NCBI RefSeq assembly: GCF_009557615.1
Contig: NZ_CP045652.1
Coordinates: 2,852,001-2,916,000, forward strand
Direction of reading: 5' to 3'
DNA: 64,000 nt
DNA from: Sphingobacteruim zhuxiongii
GTDB lineage: Bacteria > Bacteroidota > Bacteroidia > Sphingobacteriales > Sphingobacteriaceae
Part shown: positions 24,019-33,215 of the stretch, piece by piece
Layout: every line of letters starts with the position of its first letter
Numbering within the stretch: position 1 is the stretch's first letter
Position numbers and translations under genes: made by a program
Notes under the pieces: generated by a model
The model's database searches: none
Seen by the model: only the letters and a program-made list of their open reading frames with translations
Told to the model about the DNA's origin: nothing

Positions 24019-25272
24019 TTATTTTTGTGCATTAACGAGCTTCTGATTCGGCTTTATGAACAGTAAGGATACAGCCGATAGAATAATCATACCAGATGCA
24101 AATTGAAAAATTGTATGTAGGTCAATGTTAGAGTCACGTAGTGCGCCACCAAAATAGAGGCCTAATCCACCGACCAAAGTTCCACAAAAGTTCAGTATGC
24201 CATAACCGGTCGCTCTATACTTCTCTTCGACAACCATACTTAAAATCGGCATAGTGTTCGTGTCAACAAACGACTTACAGAAGGAATACAGAATAAAGCA
24301 CAGAATCGAAATTGAAAGTATATAGGAATAGTTTGCCATAAATATGGCTGGGGCGGCAATGCACAAGCCGATGAAAGGCATATAAATCCGCGCCTTAGAA
24401 TTTTTCTTACTCCAGATATCCGTTACCATACCACCGAATAGCACCCCAAATATGGCTGCTGTGAATACATAGCCCGTTGAATAAACACCAGCCTGCGTTT
24501 GAGTCAAACTAAATTTTTCTTGAAAATAAGTTGGGAGCCAGCCTACAATTAACCAGCCTACAATAGAGATAAATCCAAAGAAGGCCACGATAAATAAAAA
24601 CGATCGATTGCTTATAAGGACTTTCAAGGAATCAACAAATCTGACTTTAGGTACTGTATTTGAATCCGCTGTAATTGCTGCTTTCGGCACATCTTTGATT
24701 AAGAAAATCATCGCAAGAGCATAACACATTCCGAATATTCCAAAAATTGTAAAAGCATAGTTCCAAGTGTGATTTTCTGCTAGCCAGCCGCCAACAAACC
24801 CCAAGCTTTGCCCTAACATAATACCGGCCATATGAACACCCGTTGCTAAGGATCTTGTAGGCCCTTTATGGTAGTCCATAATCAAAGCCAATGCCGCTGG
24901 AATATAGCAGGCTTCACTGATGCCCATCAATGCTCGGGTAATCAGCAATTCGTTAAATGTTGATGCATAGGAAGTCATCCAGGTCACCAAAGACCAGACA
25001 AACAAGCTAAATAGAATAACACGGCTTCTGCTATAGCGATCGGCTAAATAACCGGCAAAGGGACTAAAGAAACCATAAACCCAAAGGAAAACAGCAGTCA
25101 ATAATCCAAACTCTGCATCGCTCATTGGAATAGAGTCGACAATGGAAGTACGCATGGTGGTAATCATCGTACGATCTATATAATTCAACATGGCAATGAT
25201 GAATAAAAGGCCGACGATTAGCCAGGAACGGAATTTACTAGGTGGACCTTTGGTCACAAAAGAGAAGCTCAT
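24019..25272 (-). CDS. MFS transporter, anion:cation symporter (ACS)-like
   Basis: The 417-residue protein has 12 predicted membrane helices. The opening NYIDRTMITTMRTSIVDSIPMSDAEFGLLTAVFLWVYG (quoted as NYIDRT and FGLLTAVFLW) and GYLADRYSRSRVILFS form the MFS signature loop. A long central loop precedes a repeat of the fold. NYIDR and the following motifs resemble ACS carriers, which move hexuronates, glucarate, sialic acid and other organic acids with protons. It lies 37 bp after the aminotransferase gene in the 12-gene operon and should be the inner-membrane importer for the product made outside by the sialidase-like and mutarotase-like proteins. The substrate is inferred to be an acidic sugar or its derivative. 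Confidence 0.85.
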   Translation of the reverse strand: MSFSFVTKGPPSKFRSWLIVGLLFIIAMLNYIDRTMITTMRTSIVDSIPMSDAEFGLLTAVFLWVYGFFSPFAGYLADRYSRSRVILFSLFVWSLVTWMTSYASTFNELLITRALMGISEACYIPAALALIMDYHKGPTRSLATGVHMAGIMLGQSLGFVGGWLAENHTWNYAFTIFGIFGMCYALAMIFLIKDVPKAAITADSNTVPKVRFVDSLKVLISNRSFLFIVAFFGFISIVGWLIVGWLPTYFQEKFSLTQTQAGVYSTGYVFTAAIFGVLFGGMVTDIWSKKNSKARIYMPFIGLCIAAPAIFMANYSYILSISILCFILYSFCKSFVDTNTMPILSMVVEEKYRATGYGILNFCGTLVGGLGLYFGGALRDSNIDLHTIFQFASGMIILSAVSLLFIKPNQKLVNAQK

Positions 25273-25309
25273 AATTTAAGTTTAAGTTGGTTGTGTGTTG
25301 GAATAATCT

Positions 25310-26608
25310 TTACATTTCAGATAGTACTTCGTTAACGGCTATTATAGCTTGATCGATATCGGCTTCGGTGTGAACAGCACTGATGTACCACAGACCGCGA
25401 CCAATTACGCGAATCCCGTGATCTTGAAGTGTAGAGATAAACTTCCCTAGTTTTGCTTTGTCGCTCTGCAAGGTATCTCTGTAGTCAACTAGTTCATCTA
25501 AATCGGTAAAAAGCGTAACGAACATCGGACCTAAGCCAAATACCTTTAGATTTTGATTATATGTTGCCGCTGCTTCTTCAATACCTTTCATCAGTTTCTT
25601 ACCCAAATAAAACATACGCTCGTAAGGCTGTTCTTCTTCCAGAACAGTGATTGTCGCTAAGGAAGCTGCAATAGTCGGATTGCTTGAATTCATCGTGCCA
25701 GCGTGAATTACTTGCGAATTAGAAATACAGTCCATCCATGATGTTTTCCCTACGATGGCGCTGATTGGATAACCGCTACCCATTGCTTTTGCAAAAATTG
25801 ACAAATCAGGAGTTACCTGATAGTGAGTTTGTGCTCCACCTAGTCCAAGTCTGAAACCAGTAATAACTTCGTCCAAAATAAATGCGATACTATACTCATC
25901 ACATAAAGACCGAATTCCTTCTAAGAAGCCAGCTTTAGGAGCAATACAGCCATTATTACACATCACCGGTTCAGTGATAATAGCGGCTATTTCATGATGA
26001 TGCTTTTTCACAGTTTCTTTCAAAAGTTCCAGATCGTTCCATGGCAGAATGATAAACTCATCACGACTCTCTGGCGAAACGCCTTGCGACCATACATGTG
26101 CTGTCGGCTCAGCTCGATCGCCAAGTGCTTCCACACTCGGTGTTGAAATTCCCCAAGCGACATTATCTAACCATCCATGATAATGACCTTCAAAACGCAA
26201 GAATTTGTTCTTTCCTGTTTTAGCTCTTGCTACGCGGAAAGCAGTTTGAACGGCCTCAGAGCCATCAAGACAAAATCGGATGAGCTCCGCTGAAGGGATT
26301 AGCTCACATATTTTTTCTGCCAACAGGACCTCTTGAATATGTTGCCCAGCATAAAGCTGCCCTTTATCCGAATAAGCATTCACTGCTTCCAGTACACGTG
26401 GATGCGAATGCCCGAGAATCAGGGGGCCTTGACTCAATGTAAAATCTAAGTACTCATTACCATCGACATCGATCAATCTACTCCCCTTGCCTTCTTTATA
26501 GAATATAGCATGAGGATGATTATATTTTCTGAACTCTGACGACACGCCGCCCGCTAACACTTTGGAAGCGCGGTCAAGTAGCTTTTTAGATTCAGTGAAA
26601 TTATTCAT
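25310..26608 (-). CDS. Class III aminotransferase, glutamate-1-semialdehyde aminomutase-like
   Basis: The 432-residue PLP enzyme has VLAGGVSSEFRKYNHP and GHSHPRVLEAV near the N-terminus. It also has LDGSEAVQTAFRVARAKTGKNKFLRFEGHYHGW, FILDEVITGFRLGLGG with the PLP-ring Asp, and IFAKAMGSGYPISAIVG with the Schiff-base Lys. This is the hemL-like branch of class III aminotransferases. It is probably not the tetrapyrrole enzyme, because it sits in a catabolic operon and lacks an adjacent heme-synthesis gene. Members outside heme synthesis move amino groups on amino sugars or omega-amino compounds. It is 1 bp from the mutarotase-like gene, so coupling is likely. Acceptor and donor are unknown. Confidence 0.88.
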   Translation of the reverse strand: MNNFTESKKLLDRASKVLAGGVSSEFRKYNHPHAIFYKEGKGSRLIDVDGNEYLDFTLSQGPLILGHSHPRVLEAVNAYSDKGQLYAGQHIQEVLLAEKICELIPSAELIRFCLDGSEAVQTAFRVARAKTGKNKFLRFEGHYHGWLDNVAWGISTPSVEALGDRAEPTAHVWSQGVSPESRDEFIILPWNDLELLKETVKKHHHEIAAIITEPVMCNNGCIAPKAGFLEGIRSLCDEYSIAFILDEVITGFRLGLGGAQTHYQVTPDLSIFAKAMGSGYPISAIVGKTSWMDCISNSQVIHAGTMNSSNPTIAASLATITVLEEEQPYERMFYLGKKLMKGIEEAAATYNQNLKVFGLGPMFVTLFTDLDELVDYRDTLQSDKAKLGKFISTLQDHGIRVIGRGLWYISAVHTEADIDQAIIAVNEVLSEM

Positions 26609-26609
26609 G

Positions 26610-27725
26610 TTATTTAATTGATTTAAGTTTATTTAATTGGATTGATAGTATGCTGTTGGTGCGCACGCCGGGGCCAACTTCCCCAGAAATAAGGTAATAT
26701 TGATCAGCATGTTGTACCGCCGGTAATGTCAACCGGATTTGTTTCTTATCTAAGTTCCCTAATACTGACCAACTGTTGGTTTTAATGTCATAAGCAAGCA
26801 CATCAGGAAGAAAGCCTGGATGGGTAACCGGATCTGCATGTTGAGCAGTTTGATGATCTAAGCCGCCAAAAAGAACTATTTGATTTCTTTTCTTAATCAC
26901 TGCAGCACTTAATGGTCCAGCAGCCATTCCTTGTGGCAGATCAGCAAGTCGCTCCCATGTTCCGGAGGTAATTCCGTCATTTGTTTTACTTAGTGTTAAA
27001 CGATAAGCATCTTGCAAAATATTCCTTTTGATCTTACCATCAGCTTCTGGAACCAGTTCGATACCGGTAAAAAGATAGAACTGACCATTGATCTTGGCAC
27101 TCACAGCATTAATACGTTTAGCAGCTGGCAGTGTAGGTAAAGCCGACCAGACTTGATTTTTCAAATCGAATAATAACACCTGATCCGTAGGCATACTATT
27201 CAGTTTATCAGATCCAGCAGCGAAAACCACCTGCTCTCCTATCCGCTCTGCACACATATTTACGAGCGCAATAGGCATATCTTCCCAATGTTCAATATGC
27301 CATGTTTTATCCTTTTTATGAAGATAATAGACCGCTTTAGACGGTACATTATCTTGCTCTGAGCCCCCGAAAACAACAAGGCCATCTTGGTAAGATATAG
27401 CCACTCCATAAGCTAAAGCTTTAGGTAGTTTTAACGATAATTTCTCCCAACTTTTATGGGGCAACGAGTACACAAATATATCATCGTGCCAAGCCTTGTT
27501 TCCGCCTTCCCAAGGCATCTTATCTAAGAAGTTCGCTCCTCCAGCCGCTATAAGCTCGTCCCCTACCATCCCGGCATACATGCCAGCAAAGCCTAAAGGA
27601 TCGGGTATCGGACTTATTTCTTCCGTAGAAGAAGGCAATAAAGTTTGTGACTGACTTTCCTCAGTATGTAAAAGCATCGTAAATACTATCATTAGTGTTA
27701 TAATTTTTTTCATAGGCTTGTTCAT
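26610..27725 (-). CDS. Cyclically permuted mutarotase / NanM-like kelch protein (secreted)
   Basis: I place the start at the ATG at 27725, 1 bp after the SDR stop, giving about 371 residues with a signal peptide (MKKIITLMIVFTMLLHTEES). A longer frame to 27788 overlaps the SDR gene and has no signal character. The mature part is a kelch six-bladed propeller: DELIAAGGANFLDKMPWEGG, DGLVVFGGSEQD, QVVFAAGSDK, QIVLFGGLDH, with W residues about 50 apart. This matches the cyclically permuted mutarotase family that includes NanM, the periplasmic sialic acid epimerase. In this operon it may speed anomer exchange of the released sugar before uptake. Sialic acid itself is not proven. Confidence 0.8.
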   Translation of the reverse strand: MNKPMKKIITLMIVFTMLLHTEESQSQTLLPSSTEEISPIPDPLGFAGMYAGMVGDELIAAGGANFLDKMPWEGGNKAWHDDIFVYSLPHKSWEKLSLKLPKALAYGVAISYQDGLVVFGGSEQDNVPSKAVYYLHKKDKTWHIEHWEDMPIALVNMCAERIGEQVVFAAGSDKLNSMPTDQVLLFDLKNQVWSALPTLPAAKRINAVSAKINGQFYLFTGIELVPEADGKIKRNILQDAYRLTLSKTNDGITSGTWERLADLPQGMAAGPLSAAVIKKRNQIVLFGGLDHQTAQHADPVTHPGFLPDVLAYDIKTNSWSVLGNLDKKQIRLTLPAVQHADQYYLISGEVGPGVRTNSILSIQLNKLKSIK

Positions 27726-27726
27726 T

Positions 27727-28515
27727 TTACCAACTTGTCCAGCCACCGTCGACCAGTAAGTTGTGACCGGTAATGAAAGAAGATGCATCAGAAGCTAAGA
27801 AGACAATTGGTCCGGCAATATCATCATCGTCAGCAAAACGCCCCAGTGGTGTTAAACGCTTGTAGTTATCAACAAATTCGTTCTCTCCAAATGAAGACGT
27901 AACCCCAGGGCCATAACCGCCAGGACTTAAGCAATTACAACGTATTCCAAACCGTCCGTAATAATTAGCGATCCATTTAGTAAATCCAACCATCGCCCAC
28001 TTATCATACGTATAGTTGATAGGACTGGTCATTCCGGTATCTCCATAGACTGGAAAGTTTGGACCGACGGTACCTTGGATCGAGCCAATATTGATGATAT
28101 TTCCAGTTTTCCGTTCTTGCATGCCTGCTACGACAGCTTGCGTCAATAACATAAGCCCTGTACTATTTATAGTTTGCGATTGCTCCCATTCTTCCTTGGT
28201 CATATCGGCAAGATTCTTAAATCCCTCCCTAGTAACCGCATTGTTGACCAAAACATCAATTCTTCCAAATGATAATTGAACTTCATTGACTAACTGGGTA
28301 ATCGATTCTTGATTTGAAAGGTCAAGTTGGAAGGCAGCCGCTTTATATCCTGCTGCATTCAACTCATCAGCATAATCTTGACATGCTTTTAGATTTCTTG
28401 AAGCAATAAGAACTGTCGCGCCAGCATGCGCTAGTGCCAGTGACATCGGTTTACCAAACAAACCTGTACCTCCTGTGATTAGGACAACTTTTCCGTTTAG
28501 GAAGAATCTTTTCAT
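27727..28515 (-). CDS. SDR family oxidoreductase (classical)
   Basis: A classical short-chain dehydrogenase of about 262 residues: NAD(P)-binding VVLITGGTGLFGKP near the start, NNAVTREGF as the NNAG-like motif, catalytic Ser in IINIGSIQG and YTYDK as the YxxxK pair. The N-terminal DGGWTSW tail and FLASDASSFITGHNLLVDGG are typical. I prefer the ATG at 28515, 2 bp after the upstream stop; an ATG at 28530 inside the preceding gene is also possible. Its substrate is probably a hydroxyl group on the sugar, sugar acid or amino acid handled by the operon. It differs clearly from the second SDR at 33212, so two different oxidation or reduction steps are likely. Confidence 0.88.
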   Translation of the reverse strand: MKRFFLNGKVVLITGGTGLFGKPMSLALAHAGATVLIASRNLKACQDYADELNAAGYKAAAFQLDLSNQESITQLVNEVQLSFGRIDVLVNNAVTREGFKNLADMTKEEWEQSQTINSTGLMLLTQAVVAGMQERKTGNIINIGSIQGTVGPNFPVYGDTGMTSPINYTYDKWAMVGFTKWIANYYGRFGIRCNCLSPGGYGPGVTSSFGENEFVDNYKRLTPLGRFADDDDIAGPIVFLASDASSFITGHNLLVDGGWTSW

Positions 28516-28517
28516 CG

Positions 28518-30260
28518 TTATATTTTCCATAGTCGTGGGGTTAATAGGTCTTCAGGTATTTGTAAAAACAAAGGCATTATCTTATCAAATATTGCTTTAG
28601 GTATTTTGGGGCCGTCCAACAAGGCAATGTTTTCAAGTAGTTGTTCTTCTTTATCAGGTCCAATCAGCACACTACTCACGCCTTCCAGGTCCCTGATGTA
28701 GGAGAAGCACATCTGGCTTACAGACATATGAGCTTTATCCGCCAAATCTTTAAGTTGCCTCAAATATGGAGTTGCCAACTGTAAACTCCCCGTTAATTTT
28801 TCAGGGTCTTGCATCAACAGTCCTTTCAGATAGATACTTCGCACGAAGATGATTTTCTTACGCTTGATAAGATCTTGCCAAAATGATGTCGATGTTAAAC
28901 GATGATCTAAAATGTTAATTGGAATTTGAAAAGCCTGATATATATCATTGTCCAAGAAGTGTTTAATCTCAAGTGGATGATCAACAGACACACCAGCAGT
29001 TTCAATTAAACCCTTACCTTTCAAATGCTCAAAAACACGTGGCAAAACTTCTTTCACAGCGGAGATATCAAATGATGAGACCATGTGAAAAAGACAGATG
29101 GGTAGTTTCTTAAGCTTTAACTCGTTTAGCGATTCTTCAACACTTTGAATTGATTCTGCCAAGGCCTTTTCAAAATCAAAACAAGCTTCATTAGTCCATT
29201 TAAACTTTGATATAATAGTCGCATCTTCTAGCTGACCAGTCTCGATTACATGACCTAGTAAGGATTCAGCAGTACCATACTCTCGAGCAGTATCAAAAGA
29301 GGAAATCCCCATTCGACGAGCTTGCACGATTAGTCCTTCTGCAGAGCTTTCAGAATTTGCGTTTTCCTGATCAAAGACGACATAGGGTAATCCTAACGCA
29401 ACTGTTCCTAGGCTCAGTTTGGATATGTTCAAATCGCTAACAGCTGATCCTCGCTCACGTTGAATAATTCGAACCTTTCCTGGTCCTGGCTCACCTTCGC
29501 CGCCTGTCAATACGATAGTTTCAGGACTAACGCAGATATTACTACACAAGGTAATCTGGCTATCAAAGCTCTCTAATTGTCCTGTATTAAGGTGGTAACG
29601 GTGATATTGTCCCATTCCATAATGTGCAATCCAAAGCCAAGTATTGTTCTCTAAAAATAGACCATCCGGTAAATTCTTCGTCTCATCCAATGAAGGATGC
29701 GTTGGAAGCTCCAATAAGGTACTAACCGGATGGTCAGGTTGGTTAAGGTTGACTTTAATTATTCTATTTTTAAAACTCTCTGCTACATAAAGGCAGTTTA
29801 CTTTTTCATCGTAAACAATGCCGTTTGGATAATCCAAATTACGCGCAATAAGTTGTGCTTGACCATGCTTGGGAATGAATACAATGGCCCCGGTTTTTCT
29901 AACCGAATCTGTAAAATATACACCCTGCTCACCTACCCAAAGATCGTTAGGACATTCAACCTGATATCCCTCAACGAGGCCTTGAAAATAAGTTTCTAAA
30001 TGATTGCCCTCGGCATCAAAACGTTCAACACTACCGGCTAAACTATTACATACGTAGTGTGTACGATCAGCCGCTATAAACTGTCCATTCGGGCTTGTAC
30101 AAGTTCCCCATTCTGTAAAGCGACCGTCTCCTTGATACTTAAGAATTTTCTTCCCCAACAAGTTCGTCACGAAGAGTTCTCCACTTGCATTGAATAATGG
30201 ACCTTCGGTATAGAAATCGCTAGAGATCAACACATCTTTCCTATCCATCATATTTAACAT
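28518..30260 (-). CDS. Fusion of SMP-30/gluconolactonase-like domain and aldo-keto reductase
   Basis: About 580 residues in two parts. Residues 1-270 form an SMP-30-like propeller: FYTEGPLFNASGELFVTNLLG, ECPNDLWVGEQGVYFTD, LDYPNGIVYDEKVNCLYVAES and LPDGLFLENNTWLWIAHYG carry the metal-ligand E, N and D positions. From about 278 an aldo-keto reductase follows: ISKLSLGTVALG, SSFDTAREYGTAESLLG (Asp, Tyr), IISKFKW (Lys) and CLFHMVSS (His), so the catalytic tetrad seems present. No stop or frameshift separates them. The start could be ATG at 30260, 30251 or 30248, the last two overlapping the MlrC stop; a frame to 30326 adds only overlapping sequence. Linked lactone hydrolysis and carbonyl reduction are inferred. 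Confidence 0.85.
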   Translation of the reverse strand: MLNMMDRKDVLISSDFYTEGPLFNASGELFVTNLLGKKILKYQGDGRFTEWGTCTSPNGQFIAADRTHYVCNSLAGSVERFDAEGNHLETYFQGLVEGYQVECPNDLWVGEQGVYFTDSVRKTGAIVFIPKHGQAQLIARNLDYPNGIVYDEKVNCLYVAESFKNRIIKVNLNQPDHPVSTLLELPTHPSLDETKNLPDGLFLENNTWLWIAHYGMGQYHRYHLNTGQLESFDSQITLCSNICVSPETIVLTGGEGEPGPGKVRIIQRERGSAVSDLNISKLSLGTVALGLPYVVFDQENANSESSAEGLIVQARRMGISSFDTAREYGTAESLLGHVIETGQLEDATIISKFKWTNEACFDFEKALAESIQSVEESLNELKLKKLPICLFHMVSSFDISAVKEVLPRVFEHLKGKGLIETAGVSVDHPLEIKHFLDNDIYQAFQIPINILDHRLTSTSFWQDLIKRKKIIFVRSIYLKGLLMQDPEKLTGSLQLATPYLRQLKDLADKAHMSVSQMCFSYIRDLEGVSSVLIGPDKEEQLLENIALLDGPKIPKAIFDKIMPLFLQIPEDLLTPRLWKI

Positions 30261-31722
30261 TAAGTGCTTCGAAAGGCAACATCGGACGTCGTCTATACTT
30301 GTATTGATATTGCGTCGCATCCGCATTGCTTTCGCCTGGTGTCTGAATCTTTAAATAAACTGGGCAGATTGGACGATAGGCAGCAATCGGCGCATTTACG
30401 CCCTTTGCAACAATCCAATTCAATTTGCTAAGATCAAGGTTCAAAATCTCAATTTGCTGACTACTAAAAGGTGGAACGCGGAGACTGGTAAACAGAATAT
30501 AATTGCATAATTCCGTTTTAACCAAGACAATCCTGCCCATATCGTAAGAAGTCTGTCCTCCATGCCTTGGCGTCAATTCAGAAAACGATCCATCCCGAAC
30601 TTCTAAGATCTGAACCTTATAGTTTTGAATGCTATCTCCAGCAGTTTGATCGTCCAATATGATTTCTGTCCAACTTTCGATATCGAGATCTTTTAGTTCT
30701 TGTACTTTTTGGGGATCATAGATAACGATAATTCCATGAGTACTTCGATTGGCCTCTAGTGCTTTTAACAAATAGGAACTATTTCCCAAAGCACCAGCAC
30801 CAACATTGTCTCCCATATCTAAAAGCAAGACCGGTTTTGCGTACGAATCCTCATTGTCGATTACCTCTTGAATGTGGAGGCGTTTGCCCGTAAATTGAGG
30901 GTAATAACTTTCAAAAACAGCCAATGCTTGTTGCTTCAAAGCAGTTGTATCAAACTGATTCTCCGACACGAGGATGAGCGAAGTTCCCATTTCCTCGACA
31001 TCAGCATATGGAAAACCTAAGATAATGCTATGGGAAAGTATGGGAAGATTCCTGGTTAAATCAGCAATCTTTTTATACATCGAAAGACAGGGTTCTACAC
31101 TGGTTTCCTGTTGCTCTAAGCTGAGAGAAGCAGGAAGCATTAGCAGTTCTTGTTTGATCGATAAGTCGTCTAAAACGACCCCTTTCATCAATCTGGCAAT
31201 CTTTTGTCCGATCTCTCGTTGATCGAGATGGGGGTTTGTTGTATAGGATATCATTGCATCTGTTGCAGCAATCATCTTATTGCTTACATTGGCGTGTGGA
31301 TCTAAACTCGCCATCATTGGAACATTAGCGCCAACAATCGCACGAAGCGCTGTCATCCAGTAACCATCAACATCGCGAATCTCCTCAGCGGCTGCTGCTC
31401 CATGAGCAACACAATAGATTCCATCGAGCGGCAAAGCAGATTGGACCGCATCACATAACTCATTCGCTAAACCTAATGCCACCTCTTTCTTTATCGTGCC
31501 AGAGGGAATTGCATCTGCCACAAATAGCGGTACAACTTCTATTTCCTCGGCTTGTATTTCTTGAAGAAAACCTGCAATCTCATGATGAGCATGTTCAAAT
31601 CGTTCAATAATTTCTTGTCCACGAAAAATATGTCCATTGGTGAAATTTTCCCATTCGGTGGGAATTGAACTGAACGTATTCGATTCATGATAAATACCAG
31701 CAATTGCAATGCGCTTCTTCAT
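30241..31722 (-). CDS. M81 family metallopeptidase (MlrC-like)
   Basis: The 493-residue protein matches the MlrC/DUF1485 family. It starts RIAIAGIYHESNTFSSIPTEWENF and contains GIYCVAHGAAAAEEIRDVDGYW, MMASLDPHANVSNKM, ISYTTNPHLDQREIG and LLDMGDNVGAGALGNSSYLL, quoted in part. MlrC was named from microcystin breakdown, where it cleaves linear peptide products. Most relatives sit in amino acid or amide catabolic clusters and lack tested substrates. Conserved Asp/His in the DPHAN and PHxD segments are likely metal ligands. No signal peptide: cytoplasmic. It lies 5 bp after RidA and overlaps or abuts the fusion gene. In this operon it may open an amide or a related bond of the imported compound. 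Confidence 0.85.
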   Translation of the reverse strand: MKKRIAIAGIYHESNTFSSIPTEWENFTNGHIFRGQEIIERFEHAHHEIAGFLQEIQAEEIEVVPLFVADAIPSGTIKKEVALGLANELCDAVQSALPLDGIYCVAHGAAAAEEIRDVDGYWMTALRAIVGANVPMMASLDPHANVSNKMIAATDAMISYTTNPHLDQREIGQKIARLMKGVVLDDLSIKQELLMLPASLSLEQQETSVEPCLSMYKKIADLTRNLPILSHSIILGFPYADVEEMGTSLILVSENQFDTTALKQQALAVFESYYPQFTGKRLHIQEVIDNEDSYAKPVLLLDMGDNVGAGALGNSSYLLKALEANRSTHGIIVIYDPQKVQELKDLDIESWTEIILDDQTAGDSIQNYKVQILEVRDGSFSELTPRHGGQTSYDMGRIVLVKTELCNYILFTSLRVPPFSSQQIEILNLDLSKLNWIVAKGVNAPIAAYRPICPVYLKIQTPGESNADATQYQYKYRRRPMLPFEALNVKYDG

Positions 31723-31727
31723 TGGTT

Positions 31728-32105
31728 TTATTTAATAAAAGCCGTTGCGTCAACTTCAAACTTTAAAATAGTACCAAGACAACCAATTAATGTCGTTCTT
31801 GCTGGAAAAGGAGCAGAAAAATACTCTCTATAAATCTCATTGAACTTAACCAAATCCTTCTCCTCAGCTACATAATTACGTACTTGTACAATATCGGCCA
31901 TTGTTAATCCCGCAGCTTCAACGATACGCTTTAGATTGTCAAAAGAACGTCTACACTCATTCTCAAACGTGTCGTTAACAATCTTTCCATCCATATCCAC
32001 AGACGCCTGACCAGAGATAAACAAAAACTGACCACATTTTACGCCCGGTGAAAACGGTAAGTGACTTTGAGGTACATCTTTTCCAAATACAAATTCTTTT
32101 TCCAT
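31728..32105 (-). CDS. RidA family protein
   Basis: The 125-residue protein fits RidA/YjgF: FSPGVKCGQFLFISGQ, FENECRRSFDNLKRIVEAAGLTMADIVQVRNYV and FPARTTLIGC, the last holding the conserved Arg that binds the substrate carboxylate. RidA proteins form trimers and hydrolyse reactive enamines or imines released by PLP-dependent dehydratases, giving keto acids and ammonia. The upstream gene (6-bp gap) is a threonine-synthase/dehydratase-like PLP enzyme, so RidA probably handles its product. The usual acidic C-terminal segment FEVDATAFI replaces VEIEATA but keeps its pattern. The gene seems complete, of normal length and cytoplasmic. Confidence 0.9.
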   Translation of the reverse strand: MEKEFVFGKDVPQSHLPFSPGVKCGQFLFISGQASVDMDGKIVNDTFENECRRSFDNLKRIVEAAGLTMADIVQVRNYVAEEKDLVKFNEIYREYFSAPFPARTTLIGCLGTILKFEVDATAFIK

Positions 32106-32111
32106 GATTCT

Positions 32112-33215
32112 TTACTTTTCTATCTTTCTAATTATTTCTTCTTTTGTGTTAAGCGTTTGATCAACATATAAGCAATCTGCTTCTGTATATATTCGTGAAA
32201 GGGCCTGTTGATCTTTGAAACCATTCCCAGTAACGATGCAAACGATATGATCTGTTGCTTTTATTTTACCCACCGCTAATGCTTCTTTAACACCTGCTAA
32301 TGCCACAGCACCGGCAGGTTCGCAATAGATCCCTTCTAATTGCGCAAGCATTTTCTGACATTCAAAAACGTCTTTATCCTCAACCAAAGCGGCGTCGCAA
32401 GCGGTAGATTTACTTTCTTCAAGAATGGCATCGACATCCAAAAGAGAAGAGACTTGTAATCCCGAAATCTTTGTCGTGCTATTTGCTATTGCTTTAGGTA
32501 CTAACTGATCGCCAAGTAATACGGATGCAATGGTATCATTTCCTTTCGGTTGCACACAAAACAGCGTTGGAGAAACAGCCTTATTTACTTTATTCTTCCA
32601 TTTCGCAAATCCGCGAACGATCGATAAATAAAGACCTCCGCCACCAGCAGGAACAAAGACTTGATTGACCTGTTCTAGCTCGTCAGCAATTTCGAAAGCA
32701 ATTGTTTGAACGCCTTCCATTCCGTTTGGAGAGAATTTATAAGCGCTAATCTCCAATGAACAGTCATGTTTATCAGCAAGTTCATTTAGCGTATTCATCA
32801 CCTCAACAGTGCAATGATCATTGATTCCAAAATCCTTAATCATTAATAATTCTGCGCCGTATACCCCCATCTGTTGGACTTTCCCAAATGGTGCTCCATC
32901 AACCAAACAAATGATGCATTTCATGTTAGCCGCAGCCGAATACGCAGCCAAAGCAGCACCCGTATTTCCACTGGAAGTCGCCAGAATGGCGTTCTTCCCT
33001 TGCTCCTGCGCATAGGCTACAGCCATCGCGGCAAAACGATCTTTATAGGATCCACTAGGGTTGAGATTCTCCAACTTAAAATAGAGATTTTCCAAGCCTA
33101 GAATTTTACCAATCTGCCTTGACTTGACTAATGGGGTATTTCCCTCTCCCAATGCTATCTGATAATCTTCACTTACCGATTGAAGTAATTCTTTGTATTT
33201 CCAAATACCTTTCAA
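32112..33215 (-). CDS. Threonine synthase-like PLP-dependent enzyme (fold type II)
   Basis: The 367-residue protein has GEGNTPLVKSRQIG, LKLENLNPSGSYKDRF-like (FKLENLNPSGSYKDRF, Schiff-base Lys in SYKDR), ATSSGNTGAALAAYSAA for PLP phosphate and carboxylate binding, and FVPAGGGGLYLSI. This is the threonine synthase / threonine dehydratase group. It is shorter than threonine synthases of biosynthesis and lies with RidA, so elimination of water or ammonia from an amino acid is more likely than threonine synthesis. The start overlaps the SDR stop by 4 bp (ATGA), indicating coupled translation. Alternatives are serine/threonine dehydratase or diaminopropionate/ectoine-type lyases; the substrate cannot be settled by eye. 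Confidence 0.85.
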   Translation of the reverse strand: MKGIWKYKELLQSVSEDYQIALGEGNTPLVKSRQIGKILGLENLYFKLENLNPSGSYKDRFAAMAVAYAQEQGKNAILATSSGNTGAALAAYSAAANMKCIICLVDGAPFGKVQQMGVYGAELLMIKDFGINDHCTVEVMNTLNELADKHDCSLEISAYKFSPNGMEGVQTIAFEIADELEQVNQVFVPAGGGGLYLSIVRGFAKWKNKVNKAVSPTLFCVQPKGNDTIASVLLGDQLVPKAIANSTTKISGLQVSSLLDVDAILEESKSTACDAALVEDKDVFECQKMLAQLEGIYCEPAGAVALAGVKEALAVGKIKATDHIVCIVTGNGFKDQQALSRIYTEADCLYVDQTLNTKEEIIRKIEK

